A DNA stretch of 64,000 nt from UBA7960 sp964348755 (lineage in GTDB: Bacteria > Bacteroidota > Bacteroidia > Bacteroidales > UBA7960). Shown in pieces: positions 43,287-53,075 of the stretch (position 1 is its first letter; every line of letters starts with the position of its first letter). The notes under the pieces were generated by a model that searched no databases, was not told the DNA's origin, and saw nothing but the letters and a program-made list of their open reading frames with translations. The translations under genes were made by a program, and so were the position numbers. Location: positions 1 to 64,000 of the forward strand of contig CAYGDW010000006.1 in assembly GCA_964348755.1 (NCBI GenBank). The letters run 5' to 3'.

Positions 43287-44178
43287 TCCGGTATTGGCTG
43301 GCCAAAGCATCGATGGGCTTAACATTTCGGCGGGCGGGCGATATGTTGACGCCACTTTTGGAGGTGGGGGCCATTCTGGGCTGATTCTTGAAAAGCTTGG
43401 TCAGGGCAAACTCATTGCTTTTGACCAGGACAATGATGCCGGGGCCAATTTGCCATTGGATGAGCGGGTGTTTTTCCTTAATCAAAACTTCAGATACATG
43501 AAAAACTTCCTGAAGTTGTATGGGCTTACTCCGGTCGATGGCATTCTGGCCGACCTGGGTGTTTCCTCGCATCAGTTCGACCAGCCCGCCAGGGGGTTTT
43601 CAACCCGTTTTGATGGCCCGCTCGATATGCGGATGAACCAACAAAATAATCTTACAGCCGAAAATGTTATAATGGAGTATAGCCCCGAAAAACTGGCCGA
43701 CCTCTTTTACATGTACGGCGAACTTGGCAATGCCTACAAAATTGCCGCGGCTATTGAAAAACACAGAAAGGCTGAACATATTGATACCACAGGGCGATTG
43801 ATTCAGGTTTTGAAAAATCTGGCACCGCGGGGTAAGGAGAACAAGTTTTTTGCCCAGGTATTTCAATCATTAAGAATTGAGGTAAATCAGGAACTCGAAT
43901 CATTGAAAGAATTTTTGATGCAATGCAACGAAGTACTCAGGCCTGGTGGCAGGCTGGTGGTAATTTCTTATCACTCATTAGAAGACAGGCTGGTAAAACA
44001 TTATATGAAGGCTGGAAATTTCAGGGGTGAGGTTGAAAAGGATTTTTTTGGCAACCCTCTAACTCCGATGGTACCGATTGGCAAGGCCATAATGCCAGGC
44101 CAGGTAGAAATGGAGCGCAATAGCAGGGCACGCAGCGCCAGACTTAGAATTGCAGAAAAAAGGCAAACGGCAGAATAG
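43270..44178 (+). CDS. rsmH: 16S rRNA m4C1402 methyltransferase
   Basis: RsmH (MraW) methylates N4 of C1402 in the ribosomal P site. The SAM-binding segment is DATFGGGGHSGLILEK, followed by AFDQDNDA, GILADLGVSSHQFD, RGFSTRFDGPLDMRM and SYHSLEDRLVK. The length of 302 residues is typical. It overlaps mraZ and is 8 bases from ftsL. Confidence 0.97.
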   Translation: MKTYHDPVLAGQSIDGLNISAGGRYVDATFGGGGHSGLILEKLGQGKLIAFDQDNDAGANLPLDERVFFLNQNFRYMKNFLKLYGLTPVDGILADLGVSSHQFDQPARGFSTRFDGPLDMRMNQQNNLTAENVIMEYSPEKLADLFYMYGELGNAYKIAAAIEKHRKAEHIDTTGRLIQVLKNLAPRGKENKFFAQVFQSLRIEVNQELESLKEFLMQCNEVLRPGGRLVVISYHSLEDRLVKHYMKAGNFRGEVEKDFFGNPLTPMVPIGKAIMPGQVEMERNSRARSARLRIAEKRQTAE

Positions 44179-44186
44179 TTAAAACC

Positions 44187-44588
44187 ATGGGAGTTAACAA
44201 TTTTAAAAAATCGAATAAAGAAAACTCAAGCCCTCGCAGGGGTGCGATATCTGGTTTTATTCAATCGATGCTCGATGGCTCAATGCTAACCCGTCAAAAA
44301 GTGTCGGCTTCCTTGCCTTTTATCTTTTTTATTGCTGCACTTGCCATTTTTTTTATTTCAAACACCTACTATGCCGAGAAACAGGCTCGCGAGCTTGAAA
44401 CCCTCAGAAAAGAAATAATAGAATTGCGAACCCGCCATACCTTAACCAAATCGGAGCTAATGTTTTTGAGCAACCAGTCAGAATTGCTTCGAAGGCTTAA
44501 AAGCAGGGGGTTTGTAGAGTCAATAACTCCGCCTGTACAAATAAGCGATCAAAGCAGTGGCCGCAAACTTTTAAGAAGTATATTTTAA
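44187..44588 (+). CDS. ftsL: FtsL-like divisome protein (FtsL_2 type)
   Basis: A 133-residue bitopic protein. A basic cytosolic N terminus (about 45 residues) is followed by one span, FIFFIAALAIFFISNTYYAE, and then a short coiled coil (KQARELETLRKEIIELRTRH). This architecture and the place between rsmH and ftsI identify FtsL, although sequence similarity to proteobacterial FtsL is low. It would bridge the FtsQB-type proteins to FtsW-FtsI. It is 26 bases before ftsI. Confidence 0.85.
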   Translation: MGVNNFKKSNKENSSPRRGAISGFIQSMLDGSMLTRQKVSASLPFIFFIAALAIFFISNTYYAEKQARELETLRKEIIELRTRHTLTKSELMFLSNQSELLRRLKSRGFVESITPPVQISDQSSGRKLLRSIF

Positions 44589-44614
44589 CAAAACCGATCT
44601 TTCTGCCAGTAAAA

Positions 44615-46714
44615 ATGGAAGACAAAAAGAACATAATACTGCGTGTTTACCTGGTTTATTTTGTTACGGCCGCGTTCGGTTTAACAATTCTGTTCCGAAT
44701 TATTTACATACAAACTGCCGAGGGCGAAAAATGGCGAGAAATGGCCCGTAATGCAACCCTTAGGTATGAAAGCATTGATGCCATAAGGGGCAATATATGC
44801 GCCGAAGATGGCCGCTTGCTGGCTACCAGCATACCTATTTACGAAATCAGGATGGATTTAAGCAAAACGGTAATCAGTTATGAGGTTTTCAACCAGGGCA
44901 TTGACTCATTGGCTCTGAGGCTTTCGCGAATGTTTGGCGACCGCACCCCTAACCAATACAAATCCGAAATTGTTAAGGCCCGCAACAATCAGGAGCGCTA
45001 TTTCCTTTTAAAACGCAATGTTTCGTATCACCAGCTAAGATTGCTCAAAGAGTTTCCGATATTCAGGCTTGGCAGGTTTCGCGGTGGTTTTATAGAGATT
45101 GAACACTCGCGCCGGGTAATGCCTTATCGCACCATGGCGGCCCGCACCATAGGTTTTGAGCGCGAAGGAGTTTATGTTGGCCTTGAAGGTGCATACCGCA
45201 GATTCCTTGAAGGCACACAGGGTAAGCGTCTTATGCAACGTTCGGCAGGAGGAAGCTGGATTCCAATAAACGACCAGAACGAAATCAGGCCCGAAAACGG
45301 AAAAGACCTGATTACCACCATAAACATAAGAATGCAGGATATTGCCGAGAGCGCCCTGCTCAGCCAGCTCATAAGATCTGATGGCGATTTTGGAACTGTG
45401 GTACTCATGGAGGTTGCCACTGGCAAAATCAGAGCCATTTCGAATCTGACAAGAAACAGTTCGGGGTTTTACGAAGAAACCTACAACTATGCCATTGGCG
45501 AAAGTGCCGAACCGGGATCGACCTTTAAGCTGGCATCGATGATAGCCCTGCTGGAAGACGGTAAGGTAAAACCTGATGAAATTGTGCACACGGGAAATGG
45601 CTCCTTCGGCTATGCCGACCGCATTATGCGCGATGTAAAGGAAGGCGGCTTTGGAAGCATAACCGTAAAGAATGCTTTTGAAGTATCGTCGAATGTAGGT
45701 ATTTCTCAACTCGTGGTAAAGGCTTATCGAAACAACCCTTCAAAATTTATTGACCACTTGCGCAATATGGGATTGGACAAACCCCTGGGTTTGGAAATTA
45801 AAGGCGAAGGGCTGCCTTTTATCAGCGATCCTAAAAGCTCTGCATGGTCGGGAGTATCACTTCCGTGGATGGCAATAGGTTATGGTGTATCGCTTACCCC
45901 GCTTCAAACCCTGGCATTTTACAATGCCGTGGCCAACAATGGGCGCATGATGAAACCAATGTTTGTGGAGGAAATAAGGCAAACCGGCAAAACCATTCAA
46001 CAATTCAGACCGCAGGTTTTAAACCGGAGCCTTGCAAGCCCATCTACCTTGCGCCTGGTACACGAAATGCTTACCGGAGTGGTAGAAAACGGAACGGCAA
46101 AAAATATTTTCAGCACACTATACCCTATTGCAGGCAAAACCGGAACGGCCCAGGTAGCCAACACCAGCAGGGGATATCGCAATCCGGAAGGGCGCAAAGC
46201 TTACCGCTCTTCATTTGTAGGCTATTTCCCTGCCGACCAGCCTGCTTACACTTGTATTGTAGTTATTCATAACCCAAAAGGCGCATTTACCGGAGGCCAG
46301 GTGGCTGCCCCGGTTTTCAAAGAAATATCCGATAAAATTTTTGCAACCCACATTAACTACCCTCAACCGCCAATCAACCAAAACCTACTGGCATCACTTC
46401 CTGCCTTTAGAAATGCCAACACCCAGAATATACGCACTATTTATGCTGCATTTGACACCAAATTGTTTGATAATGTTAACACCAGATGGGCAAGCACCCA
46501 GGTAAACAGTGATACGGTGAGGCTTAGGGAAAAGAATTTTATAGAAAACCTGGTGCCAGATGCCGTTGGAATGAGCCTTAAAGATGCCCTTTATGTTCTG
46601 GAAAACGCCGGATTAAGGGTTCGTTTTACCGGAAGAGGTATTGTAAGGCGGCAAAGCCTTCAACCAGGAACAAGGTTAAGCGCAGGAAGCACAATTTTTA
46701 TCGAGTTAAATTAA
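44615..46714 (+). CDS. ftsI: Division transpeptidase FtsI (class B PBP) with PASTA domain
   Basis: FtsI cross-links septal peptidoglycan together with FtsW. One N-terminal span (YLVYFVTAAFGLTILFRIIY) is followed by the pedestal domain and the transpeptidase domain, with active-site Ser302 in STFK, the SSN motif near 358 and KTGTA near 508. A PASTA domain fills the last 60-70 residues (VPDAVGMSLKDALYVLENAG). At 699 residues it is longer than E. coli FtsI (588) because of the PASTA end, as is usual in Bacteroidota. Confidence 0.96.
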   Translation: MEDKKNIILRVYLVYFVTAAFGLTILFRIIYIQTAEGEKWREMARNATLRYESIDAIRGNICAEDGRLLATSIPIYEIRMDLSKTVISYEVFNQGIDSLALRLSRMFGDRTPNQYKSEIVKARNNQERYFLLKRNVSYHQLRLLKEFPIFRLGRFRGGFIEIEHSRRVMPYRTMAARTIGFEREGVYVGLEGAYRRFLEGTQGKRLMQRSAGGSWIPINDQNEIRPENGKDLITTINIRMQDIAESALLSQLIRSDGDFGTVVLMEVATGKIRAISNLTRNSSGFYEETYNYAIGESAEPGSTFKLASMIALLEDGKVKPDEIVHTGNGSFGYADRIMRDVKEGGFGSITVKNAFEVSSNVGISQLVVKAYRNNPSKFIDHLRNMGLDKPLGLEIKGEGLPFISDPKSSAWSGVSLPWMAIGYGVSLTPLQTLAFYNAVANNGRMMKPMFVEEIRQTGKTIQQFRPQVLNRSLASPSTLRLVHEMLTGVVENGTAKNIFSTLYPIAGKTGTAQVANTSRGYRNPEGRKAYRSSFVGYFPADQPAYTCIVVIHNPKGAFTGGQVAAPVFKEISDKIFATHINYPQPPINQNLLASLPAFRNANTQNIRTIYAAFDTKLFDNVNTRWASTQVNSDTVRLREKNFIENLVPDAVGMSLKDALYVLENAGLRVRFTGRGIVRRQSLQPGTRLSAGSTIFIELN

Positions 46715-46725
46715 CTAAAGCTAAG

Positions 46726-48177
46726 TTGAAAAATTTAGGCGAAATACTGTATAAGGCCGATTTGCTCGAAACCCGTGGCGTAATTCAGCGCGGGATAACG
46801 GCAGTTGAAGCCGACTCGCGCAAAGTGCAACCCGGAGCCGCTTTTGTGGCCATTAGAGGTCTTACTACCGATGGACACAAGCATATTGAAATGGCCATTA
46901 AAAATGGAGCCGTGGCCGTAATTTGCGAAGAAATTCCTGAAAATACTCCCGAAGGGGTAACCTTTGTTAAGGTAAAAGATTCGGCCCTGGCCCTGGGTAT
47001 TATGGCATCGGGCTTTTTTGGAAACCCCTCGCAAAGGCTCAGGCTGGTTGGTGTAACCGGCACCAATGGAAAAACTACCGTAGTTACTTTGCTTCATGAG
47101 CTTTTTTCGCGGCTCGGATATATGTGTGGACTAATTTCAACAGTACAAAACAAAGTGGGGCAAAAAATCATTCCTTCAAATTTTACAACCCCCGACCCCG
47201 TGCAACTTAACAACTTGCTAAACCAAATGGCTGCCGAAGGTTGCGAATTTGCATTTATGGAGGTTAGCTCGCATGCTATGGTGCAGCAAAGGGTGGCTGG
47301 GGTAACTTTTGCGGGAGGAGTATTTACTAACCTGAGCCACGACCACCTCGATTTCCATAAAACCTTTGACAAGTACCTAAAGGCCAAAAAATCATTTTTC
47401 GACCAACTTGAACCCGGCGCTTTTGCTATAACCAATGCCGATGACCGCAACGGCATGGTGATGCTTCAGAACTCAAGGGCAAACAAGAAATCCTACAGCC
47501 TTAAAACAATTGCCGACTTTAAAGGAAAACTTCTCGAAAACACTTTTGATGGCCTGCAACTTTTAATTGATGGCAAAGAAGTGTGGTATAAACTGGTTGG
47601 CGAGTTTAATGCTTATAACCTGCTGGCGGTTTATGCTACGGCCATTATGCTGGGCTGCCGGCACGAAGAAGTACTTACAAGCCTGAGCAATTGCAATCCT
47701 GCCGAAGGCCGGTTCGATTTTTTTACCGGAGCAGGAGGTACAAAAGGTATTGTTGACTACGCCCACACACCCGATGCACTCGAAAATGTACTTGAAACAA
47801 TTGGCAAAATCAGGTCAGGAACTGAAAAAATTATAACTGTGGTTGGATGTGGCGGAAACCGCGATGAGTCAAAAAGACCAGCTATGGCTGCAATTGCAGC
47901 CCGCCTCAGCCACAAGCTTATAATTACAAGCGACAACCCACGATTTGAAGACCCCGGGCAAATTATTGCACAGATGCAGGCAGGGCTCGACTACAGCGGA
48001 ATACGCAAAACCATTGTGGTAGATAACAGGCGCGAAGCCATTAAAACAGCCTGCGCCCTGGCTGCCCCTGGCGACATTGTACTTGTGGCCGGCAAAGGAC
48101 ACGAAAAATACCAGGAAATAAAGGGTGTAAAATTCCCTTTTGACGACAAAGAAGTTTTAATAGAATTCCTGACCTGA
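46726..48177 (+). CDS. murE: UDP-MurNAc-tripeptide synthetase MurE
   Basis: MurE adds the third stem residue to UDP-MurNAc-L-Ala-D-Glu. The ATP loop is GVTGTNGKTTV, the carbamylated-Lys region is near FMEVSSHAM, and the specificity motif reads DNPR (TSDNPRFEDPG), which indicates meso-diaminopimelate. The frame starts at a TTG 11 bases after ftsI. The next in-frame ATG is more than 40 codons in and would remove conserved residues, so the TTG start is likely. The 483-residue length is normal. Confidence 0.96.
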   Translation: MKNLGEILYKADLLETRGVIQRGITAVEADSRKVQPGAAFVAIRGLTTDGHKHIEMAIKNGAVAVICEEIPENTPEGVTFVKVKDSALALGIMASGFFGNPSQRLRLVGVTGTNGKTTVVTLLHELFSRLGYMCGLISTVQNKVGQKIIPSNFTTPDPVQLNNLLNQMAAEGCEFAFMEVSSHAMVQQRVAGVTFAGGVFTNLSHDHLDFHKTFDKYLKAKKSFFDQLEPGAFAITNADDRNGMVMLQNSRANKKSYSLKTIADFKGKLLENTFDGLQLLIDGKEVWYKLVGEFNAYNLLAVYATAIMLGCRHEEVLTSLSNCNPAEGRFDFFTGAGGTKGIVDYAHTPDALENVLETIGKIRSGTEKIITVVGCGGNRDESKRPAMAAIAARLSHKLIITSDNPRFEDPGQIIAQMQAGLDYSGIRKTIVVDNRREAIKTACALAAPGDIVLVAGKGHEKYQEIKGVKFPFDDKEVLIEFLT

Positions 48178-48199
48178 ATTAACAAAAAGCTAAAGAACA

Positions 48200-49456
48200 A
48201 TGCTTTATTATCTGTTTGAATACCTTGACAAAACCTTAGACATACCTGGCGCCGGTGTGTTTCAGTATATCTCGTTCAGGGCAGGTATGGCCGTAATCTT
48301 TTCACTGTTTATAAGCCTGATTTCGGGGCGCCGGATAATTCGCTTTTTGCAAAAAAAACAAATAGGCGAAGAAGTCCGAAACCTGGGCCTTGAAGGGCAA
48401 ATGAAAAAACAGGGAACCCCTACAATGGGTGGTATAATTATAATTGCAGCCATTCTGATACCCACTTTGCTCTTTGCAAAACTCAACAATGTTTACATTA
48501 TTTTAATGCTGGGATCCACAATCTGGCTGGGGTTTATTGGCCTGGTTGATGACTACATAAAGGTTTTTAAAAAAGATAAAAAGGGCTTACAGGGTCGTTT
48601 TAAAATTCTGGGGCAAATTATACTCGGAATCATTGTGGGTTCAACCCTTTATCTGAACGACTCGGTGGTTATAAGGGAAAAGGTACAACTACCACTTGAG
48701 TTTGACACCACCAGCGAAATACTCATTCTTGAAGATGCCGGCCAGCAAAGTTCTGCTTTCGCACGCGAGTCGGTAAAATCTTCAAAAACCACCATTCCTT
48801 TTTTCAAAAATAATGAATTTGATTATGCAAAATTGCTCAAATTCCTTGGCGAAGGCTATGAAAAGTGGGCGTTTCTGGTATTTATTCCAATAGTGATTTT
48901 GATAATTGCAGCCGTTTCGAATGGCGCAAATATTACAGATGGGCTCGATGGCCTTGCCACCGGCACCTCGGCAATTATTGGGGTTACCCTGGGTGTGCTG
49001 GCATACGTTTCGGGAAACCTGGTTTTTGCCGACTACCTGAACATAATGTTTATTCCACTTACAGGCGAGCTGGTGGTTTTTATAGCTGCCTTTGTAGGTG
49101 CATGCATTGGGTTTTTATGGTACAACACTTATCCAGCGCAGGTTTTCATGGGCGATACTGGCTCGCTGGCATTGGGCGGAATTATTGCAGTGTTTGCTAT
49201 AATTATCAGAAAAGAACTACTAATTCCGGTGCTCTGCGGAATATTTTTGGTCGAAAACCTTTCGGTAATTATGCAGGTATCGTGGTTTAAATTCACTAAA
49301 AAAAAATTTGGCGTAGGCCGACGCATTTTTCTAATGGCCCCACTACACCACCACTACCAATTAATGGGTTACCACGAATCCAAGATTGTTCAACGGTTTT
49401 TTATTGTGGGTATAATACTGGCAGTTTTCAGCGTAATTACCCTCAAACTAAGATAA
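48200..49456 (+). CDS. mraY: Phospho-MurNAc-pentapeptide transferase MraY
   Basis: MraY transfers phospho-MurNAc-pentapeptide to undecaprenyl phosphate, giving lipid I. It is polytopic, with the Asp-rich motif FIGLVDDYIKV, then NGANITDGLDGLATG and the His motif MAPLHHHYQLMG. The 418-residue protein is about 60 longer than E. coli MraY because of an insertion between roughly residues 155 and 220 (rich in E, D and S), which is a usual Bacteroidota feature. It lies 22 bases after murE. Confidence 0.97.
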   Translation: MLYYLFEYLDKTLDIPGAGVFQYISFRAGMAVIFSLFISLISGRRIIRFLQKKQIGEEVRNLGLEGQMKKQGTPTMGGIIIIAAILIPTLLFAKLNNVYIILMLGSTIWLGFIGLVDDYIKVFKKDKKGLQGRFKILGQIILGIIVGSTLYLNDSVVIREKVQLPLEFDTTSEILILEDAGQQSSAFARESVKSSKTTIPFFKNNEFDYAKLLKFLGEGYEKWAFLVFIPIVILIIAAVSNGANITDGLDGLATGTSAIIGVTLGVLAYVSGNLVFADYLNIMFIPLTGELVVFIAAFVGACIGFLWYNTYPAQVFMGDTGSLALGGIIAVFAIIIRKELLIPVLCGIFLVENLSVIMQVSWFKFTKKKFGVGRRIFLMAPLHHHYQLMGYHESKIVQRFFIVGIILAVFSVITLKLR

Positions 49457-49463
49457 CAAAAGT

Positions 49464-50804
49464 ATGGAAGGCAGGCTGGCCATAATCGGAGCAGGCGAAA
49501 GCGGAACAGGAGCAGCCATTCTGGCCAAAAAAAAAGGCTGGGAAGTTTTTGTTTCGGACTTACAGCCAATAAAACAGAAATACAAAAACGCTCTTATACA
49601 TAATGACATTTGCTGGGAAGAGGGAAAACACACCAAAGCCCTGATACTGAATGCCGACCAGGTAATGAAAAGCCCAGGAATACCCGACTGGGCACCTCTG
49701 GTAAAAGACATTCGCCAAAAGGGAATTCCGGTAATTTCTGAAATTGAACTGGCCGGAAGGTACAACAAAGCCAAAACAATTTGCATAACTGGCAGCAACG
49801 GAAAAACAACCACTACCCTGCTTACCGGGCATTTGCTCAAAAAAGCAGGCCTGAACATTGGAATAGCTGGCAATGTAGGCAACAGTTTTGCATGGCAGGT
49901 GGCTGACCAACAACACGATTATTACGTGCTCGAAATCTCTTCATTTCAACTCGATGGAATGGTTGACTTTAAAGCCGACATAGCTGTTTTGCTCAACATT
50001 ACTCCAGACCACCTCGACCGGTATGATTACAACTTTGAAAAATACGTTGCATCAAAATTTCGCATAATGCAAAATCAAACCAGGTCAGAATATTGCATTT
50101 ATTGCGCCGACGACCCGGTTTTGAAACAAAAAATGGAACAAAAGCAAGATGGCCCACGGCTAATTCCCTTCAGCACTTATAAAATACTAAAAGAAGGGGC
50201 CTGGACAGATAATAATGGACAACTAAAAATAAAACTTAAATCTGAGGAATTCAAGATGGATATCCTTGAACTGGGACTGAAGGGACGACACAACATTTAC
50301 AACAGTATGGCAAGTGGCATTGCTGCCAGGCTGTTAGACATACGCAAGGAAGTTATCAGGGAAGGCCTGAGCGACTTTCAAAACATTGAGCACAGGCTTG
50401 AGCCAGTAGCTTACGTGCGCGGCATTGAATTTATTAACGACAGCAAGGCAACCAATGTCAATTCAACCTGGTTTGCTCTTGAGTCTATGTCAAAACCCGT
50501 AATCTGGATAGTTGGTGGCCAGGACAAAGGCAACGATTATTCGGGCCTGGCTGTTTTGGTCCAGAAAAAAGTGAAAGCCATAATATGCCTCGGTAAAGAC
50601 AACAGCCGCATAATTGAAGCATTCGGAAATATGAATGGGGTGATAATTGAAACCCACTCGGCCCACGATGCCGTAAAGGCTGCATACCAGGCCGGATCGC
50701 CAGGCGATGTGGTGTTGCTTTCGCCGGCCTGTGCCAGTTTCGATTTGTTCCAAAATTTTGAAGAACGCGGAAAAGAGTTCAAACAAGCGGTTTATGACCT
50801 GTAA
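49464..50804 (+). CDS. murD: UDP-MurNAc-L-Ala D-glutamate ligase MurD
   Basis: MurD adds D-glutamate to UDP-MurNAc-L-Ala. It has the ATP loop CITGSNGKTTTT, LNITPDHLDRYD, HNIYNSMAS and NDSKATNVNST. The length of 446 residues is typical. It follows mraY by 7 bases and precedes ftsW by 13. Confidence 0.96.
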   Translation: MEGRLAIIGAGESGTGAAILAKKKGWEVFVSDLQPIKQKYKNALIHNDICWEEGKHTKALILNADQVMKSPGIPDWAPLVKDIRQKGIPVISEIELAGRYNKAKTICITGSNGKTTTTLLTGHLLKKAGLNIGIAGNVGNSFAWQVADQQHDYYVLEISSFQLDGMVDFKADIAVLLNITPDHLDRYDYNFEKYVASKFRIMQNQTRSEYCIYCADDPVLKQKMEQKQDGPRLIPFSTYKILKEGAWTDNNGQLKIKLKSEEFKMDILELGLKGRHNIYNSMASGIAARLLDIRKEVIREGLSDFQNIEHRLEPVAYVRGIEFINDSKATNVNSTWFALESMSKPVIWIVGGQDKGNDYSGLAVLVQKKVKAIICLGKDNSRIIEAFGNMNGVIIETHSAHDAVKAAYQAGSPGDVVLLSPACASFDLFQNFEERGKEFKQAVYDL

Positions 50805-50817
50805 TTGTTATTAAATT

Positions 50818-51975
50818 ATGAATTACCTACTCGAAAAAATTAAAGGCGACAGAGCTATATGGATGGTTGTCATTTTCCTTTCCATCTTCTCGTTGTTAGC
50901 CGTTTACAGCTCAACCGGAACCCTCGCCTACCGGTTCAGGTCGGGCAATACCGAGTATTATATTATAAAACACTTTATAATTTTGTTGCTGGGCCTGGGC
51001 CTTATGGTGCTGGCAAGCAGAGTAAAATACACATATTACTCCCGTATTTCGCAACTGGCGCTATGGGTGGCGGCGCCATTGCTTTTTATAACCCTGGTTA
51101 GAGGAACCACCATAAATGAAGCCAGCCGATGGCTTACCCTGCCAATAATCAATATTAGCTTCCAAAGCTCCGACTTCGCAAAGCTTGCACTTATAATGTT
51201 TGTGGCCCGCACCCTTACCAAAAAACAGGAAACTATTAAAGATTTTAAGGACGCTTTTGTACCTGTACTTTTGCCGGTACTTATTATTACAGGCCTCATT
51301 TTGCCAGCAAACTTCTCAACCGCCGCCATGCTTTTTATTACATGCATAGTATTAATGTTTGTAGGAGGGGTAAGTTTAAAATATATTCTTGCAATGGGCG
51401 GTGTGGGTATTGTTGCGCTTGCTTTATTTATTGCAGTGGTAATGACTTTGCCCGAAAAAGGCAGGGTTTTGACAATGAAGAGCCGTATTGAAGCCTTTGC
51501 CGGAAAAACAGGAGAGAATTACCAGGCCGACCAGGCCAAAATTGCCATTGCAACAGGCGGAATATTTGGGAAAATGCCCGGAAACTCAACCCAGCGCAAC
51601 TTCCTGCCCCACGCATACTCTGATTTTATTTATGCCATAATTATTGAAGAGTACGGCTTAATTGGCGGGTTTGCAGTGTTAATTCTTTACCTTATTCTGT
51701 TCTACAGGGGGGTACGCGTGGCCCGGCAAAGCCCGGGCACTTTCGGAACCCTGCTGGCGGCAGGTCTGAGTTTCAGTCTGGTGTTTCAGGCAATGATTAA
51801 CATGGCGGTGGCAGTAAACATTTTGCCGGTAACAGGGCAGCCGCTTCCGCTAATAAGCATGGGCGGAACTTCCCTTTGGTTTACAAGCCTGGCCATTGGC
51901 ATAATTCTGAGCGTTAGCAGAAAAATTGAAGAAGAAGAGGAACCACAAAATGGACAAGCAATTGCAACAACCTGA
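50818..51975 (+). CDS. ftsW: SEDS peptidoglycan polymerase FtsW
   Basis: FtsW is the septal glycan polymerase that pairs with FtsI. The 385-residue protein has about ten membrane spans and the SEDS signatures: FQSSDFAKLALIMF early, a polymerase-loop region around AFAGKTGENYQADQAKIAI, then HAYSDFIYAIIIEEYG and LPLISMGGTSL near the end. Its last 26 bases overlap murG, so translation is probably coupled. Confidence 0.96.
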   Translation: MNYLLEKIKGDRAIWMVVIFLSIFSLLAVYSSTGTLAYRFRSGNTEYYIIKHFIILLLGLGLMVLASRVKYTYYSRISQLALWVAAPLLFITLVRGTTINEASRWLTLPIINISFQSSDFAKLALIMFVARTLTKKQETIKDFKDAFVPVLLPVLIITGLILPANFSTAAMLFITCIVLMFVGGVSLKYILAMGGVGIVALALFIAVVMTLPEKGRVLTMKSRIEAFAGKTGENYQADQAKIAIATGGIFGKMPGNSTQRNFLPHAYSDFIYAIIIEEYGLIGGFAVLILYLILFYRGVRVARQSPGTFGTLLAAGLSFSLVFQAMINMAVAVNILPVTGQPLPLISMGGTSLWFTSLAIGIILSVSRKIEEEEEPQNGQAIATT

Positions 51976-53074
51976 TGTGCTCAGGGTAATTATTGCCGGA
52001 GGTGGCACCGGTGGACATGTGTTCCCGGCAATTGCCATTGCGCTGGCCATCAAAAAAAAGGTTTACAATGCAAAAATCCTTTTTGTGGGGGCTAAAGGCC
52101 GTATGGAAATGGAAAAAGTGCCTCAAGCCGGTTTTCATATTATAGGCCTCAATATGTCTGGGATGCAAAGACGGCTCACCTGGAAAAACATTGAAGTTCC
52201 CTTTAAGCTGATTGACAGCATGATAAAGGCCAAAATCATTGTAAAACGGTTTAAACCCGATGTGGTTATTGGCGTTGGGGGCTATGCCAGTGGGCCTTTG
52301 GTCAGGGCGGCTGCCAAACAAGGCGTTCCTACACTAATTCAGGAACAAAACTCATACCCCGGGCTTACAAACCGGATACTGGGCCGCAAAGCCGACAAAA
52401 TTTGTGTGGCATATGAAGGTATGGATCGATTTTTCGACAAATCAAAACTCTTCCTGACCGGAAACCCTGTGCGCCAGGATATTGTAAATTTGGAAGGGAA
52501 ATACCAGCAGGCAATTGAATATTTTGGTTTTTCGCCCCATAAGCCCATATTGTTTGTAACCGGTGGAAGCCTGGGTGCCCTTACAATAAACCAAAGCTTG
52601 AGCCAGAACCTCAATCTGCTTATCAGTAACAATGTTCAGGTAATTTGGCAAACCGGCACAAGCTATTACCAAACGGCCAAAGAGCAGGCAAAAAAATACA
52701 GCAAAGACCTTTTTGTAAAGCAGTTTATTGACCGAATGGACTTTGCCTATGCCGTCGCCGATCTTGTTGTAAGCCGGGCCGGTGCCATTGCGGTTTCAGA
52801 AATTTGCATTGTGCAAAAGCCTGCCATCCTGATCCCTTCGCCTAATGTGGCCGAAGACCATCAAACAAAAAACGCCCTCGCCCTGGTAAACCATCATGCA
52901 GCCATACTAATTAAAGACCATGAGGCGAACCAAAAGCTCGGACCGGTAGTGCTCGAATTAATGGCCGACGAAAATAAAAGGTTCAGGTTAAAAGAAAAAC
53001 TCGCCGGATTGTCATATCGCGATGCAGCCGATGTGATTGCAAATGTTGCTTTAAGTATTGTAAAAACGAAATAA
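51950..53074 (+). CDS. murG: UDP-GlcNAc : lipid I transferase MurG
   Basis: MurG makes lipid II on the cytosolic face of the membrane. It is a GT-B (GT28) enzyme with IAGGGTGGHVFPAIAIA near the N terminus, GVGGYASGP, and the donor site SRAGAIAVSEI then IPSPNVAEDHQTKNA. I chose the ATG of MDKQLQQPD (374 residues); an ATG eight codons earlier overlaps ftsW further. It is one base from murC. Confidence 0.96.
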   Translation: MDKQLQQPDVLRVIIAGGGTGGHVFPAIAIALAIKKKVYNAKILFVGAKGRMEMEKVPQAGFHIIGLNMSGMQRRLTWKNIEVPFKLIDSMIKAKIIVKRFKPDVVIGVGGYASGPLVRAAAKQGVPTLIQEQNSYPGLTNRILGRKADKICVAYEGMDRFFDKSKLFLTGNPVRQDIVNLEGKYQQAIEYFGFSPHKPILFVTGGSLGALTINQSLSQNLNLLISNNVQVIWQTGTSYYQTAKEQAKKYSKDLFVKQFIDRMDFAYAVADLVVSRAGAIAVSEICIVQKPAILIPSPNVAEDHQTKNALALVNHHAAILIKDHEANQKLGPVVLELMADENKRFRLKEKLAGLSYRDAADVIANVALSIVKTK

Positions 53075-53075
53075 A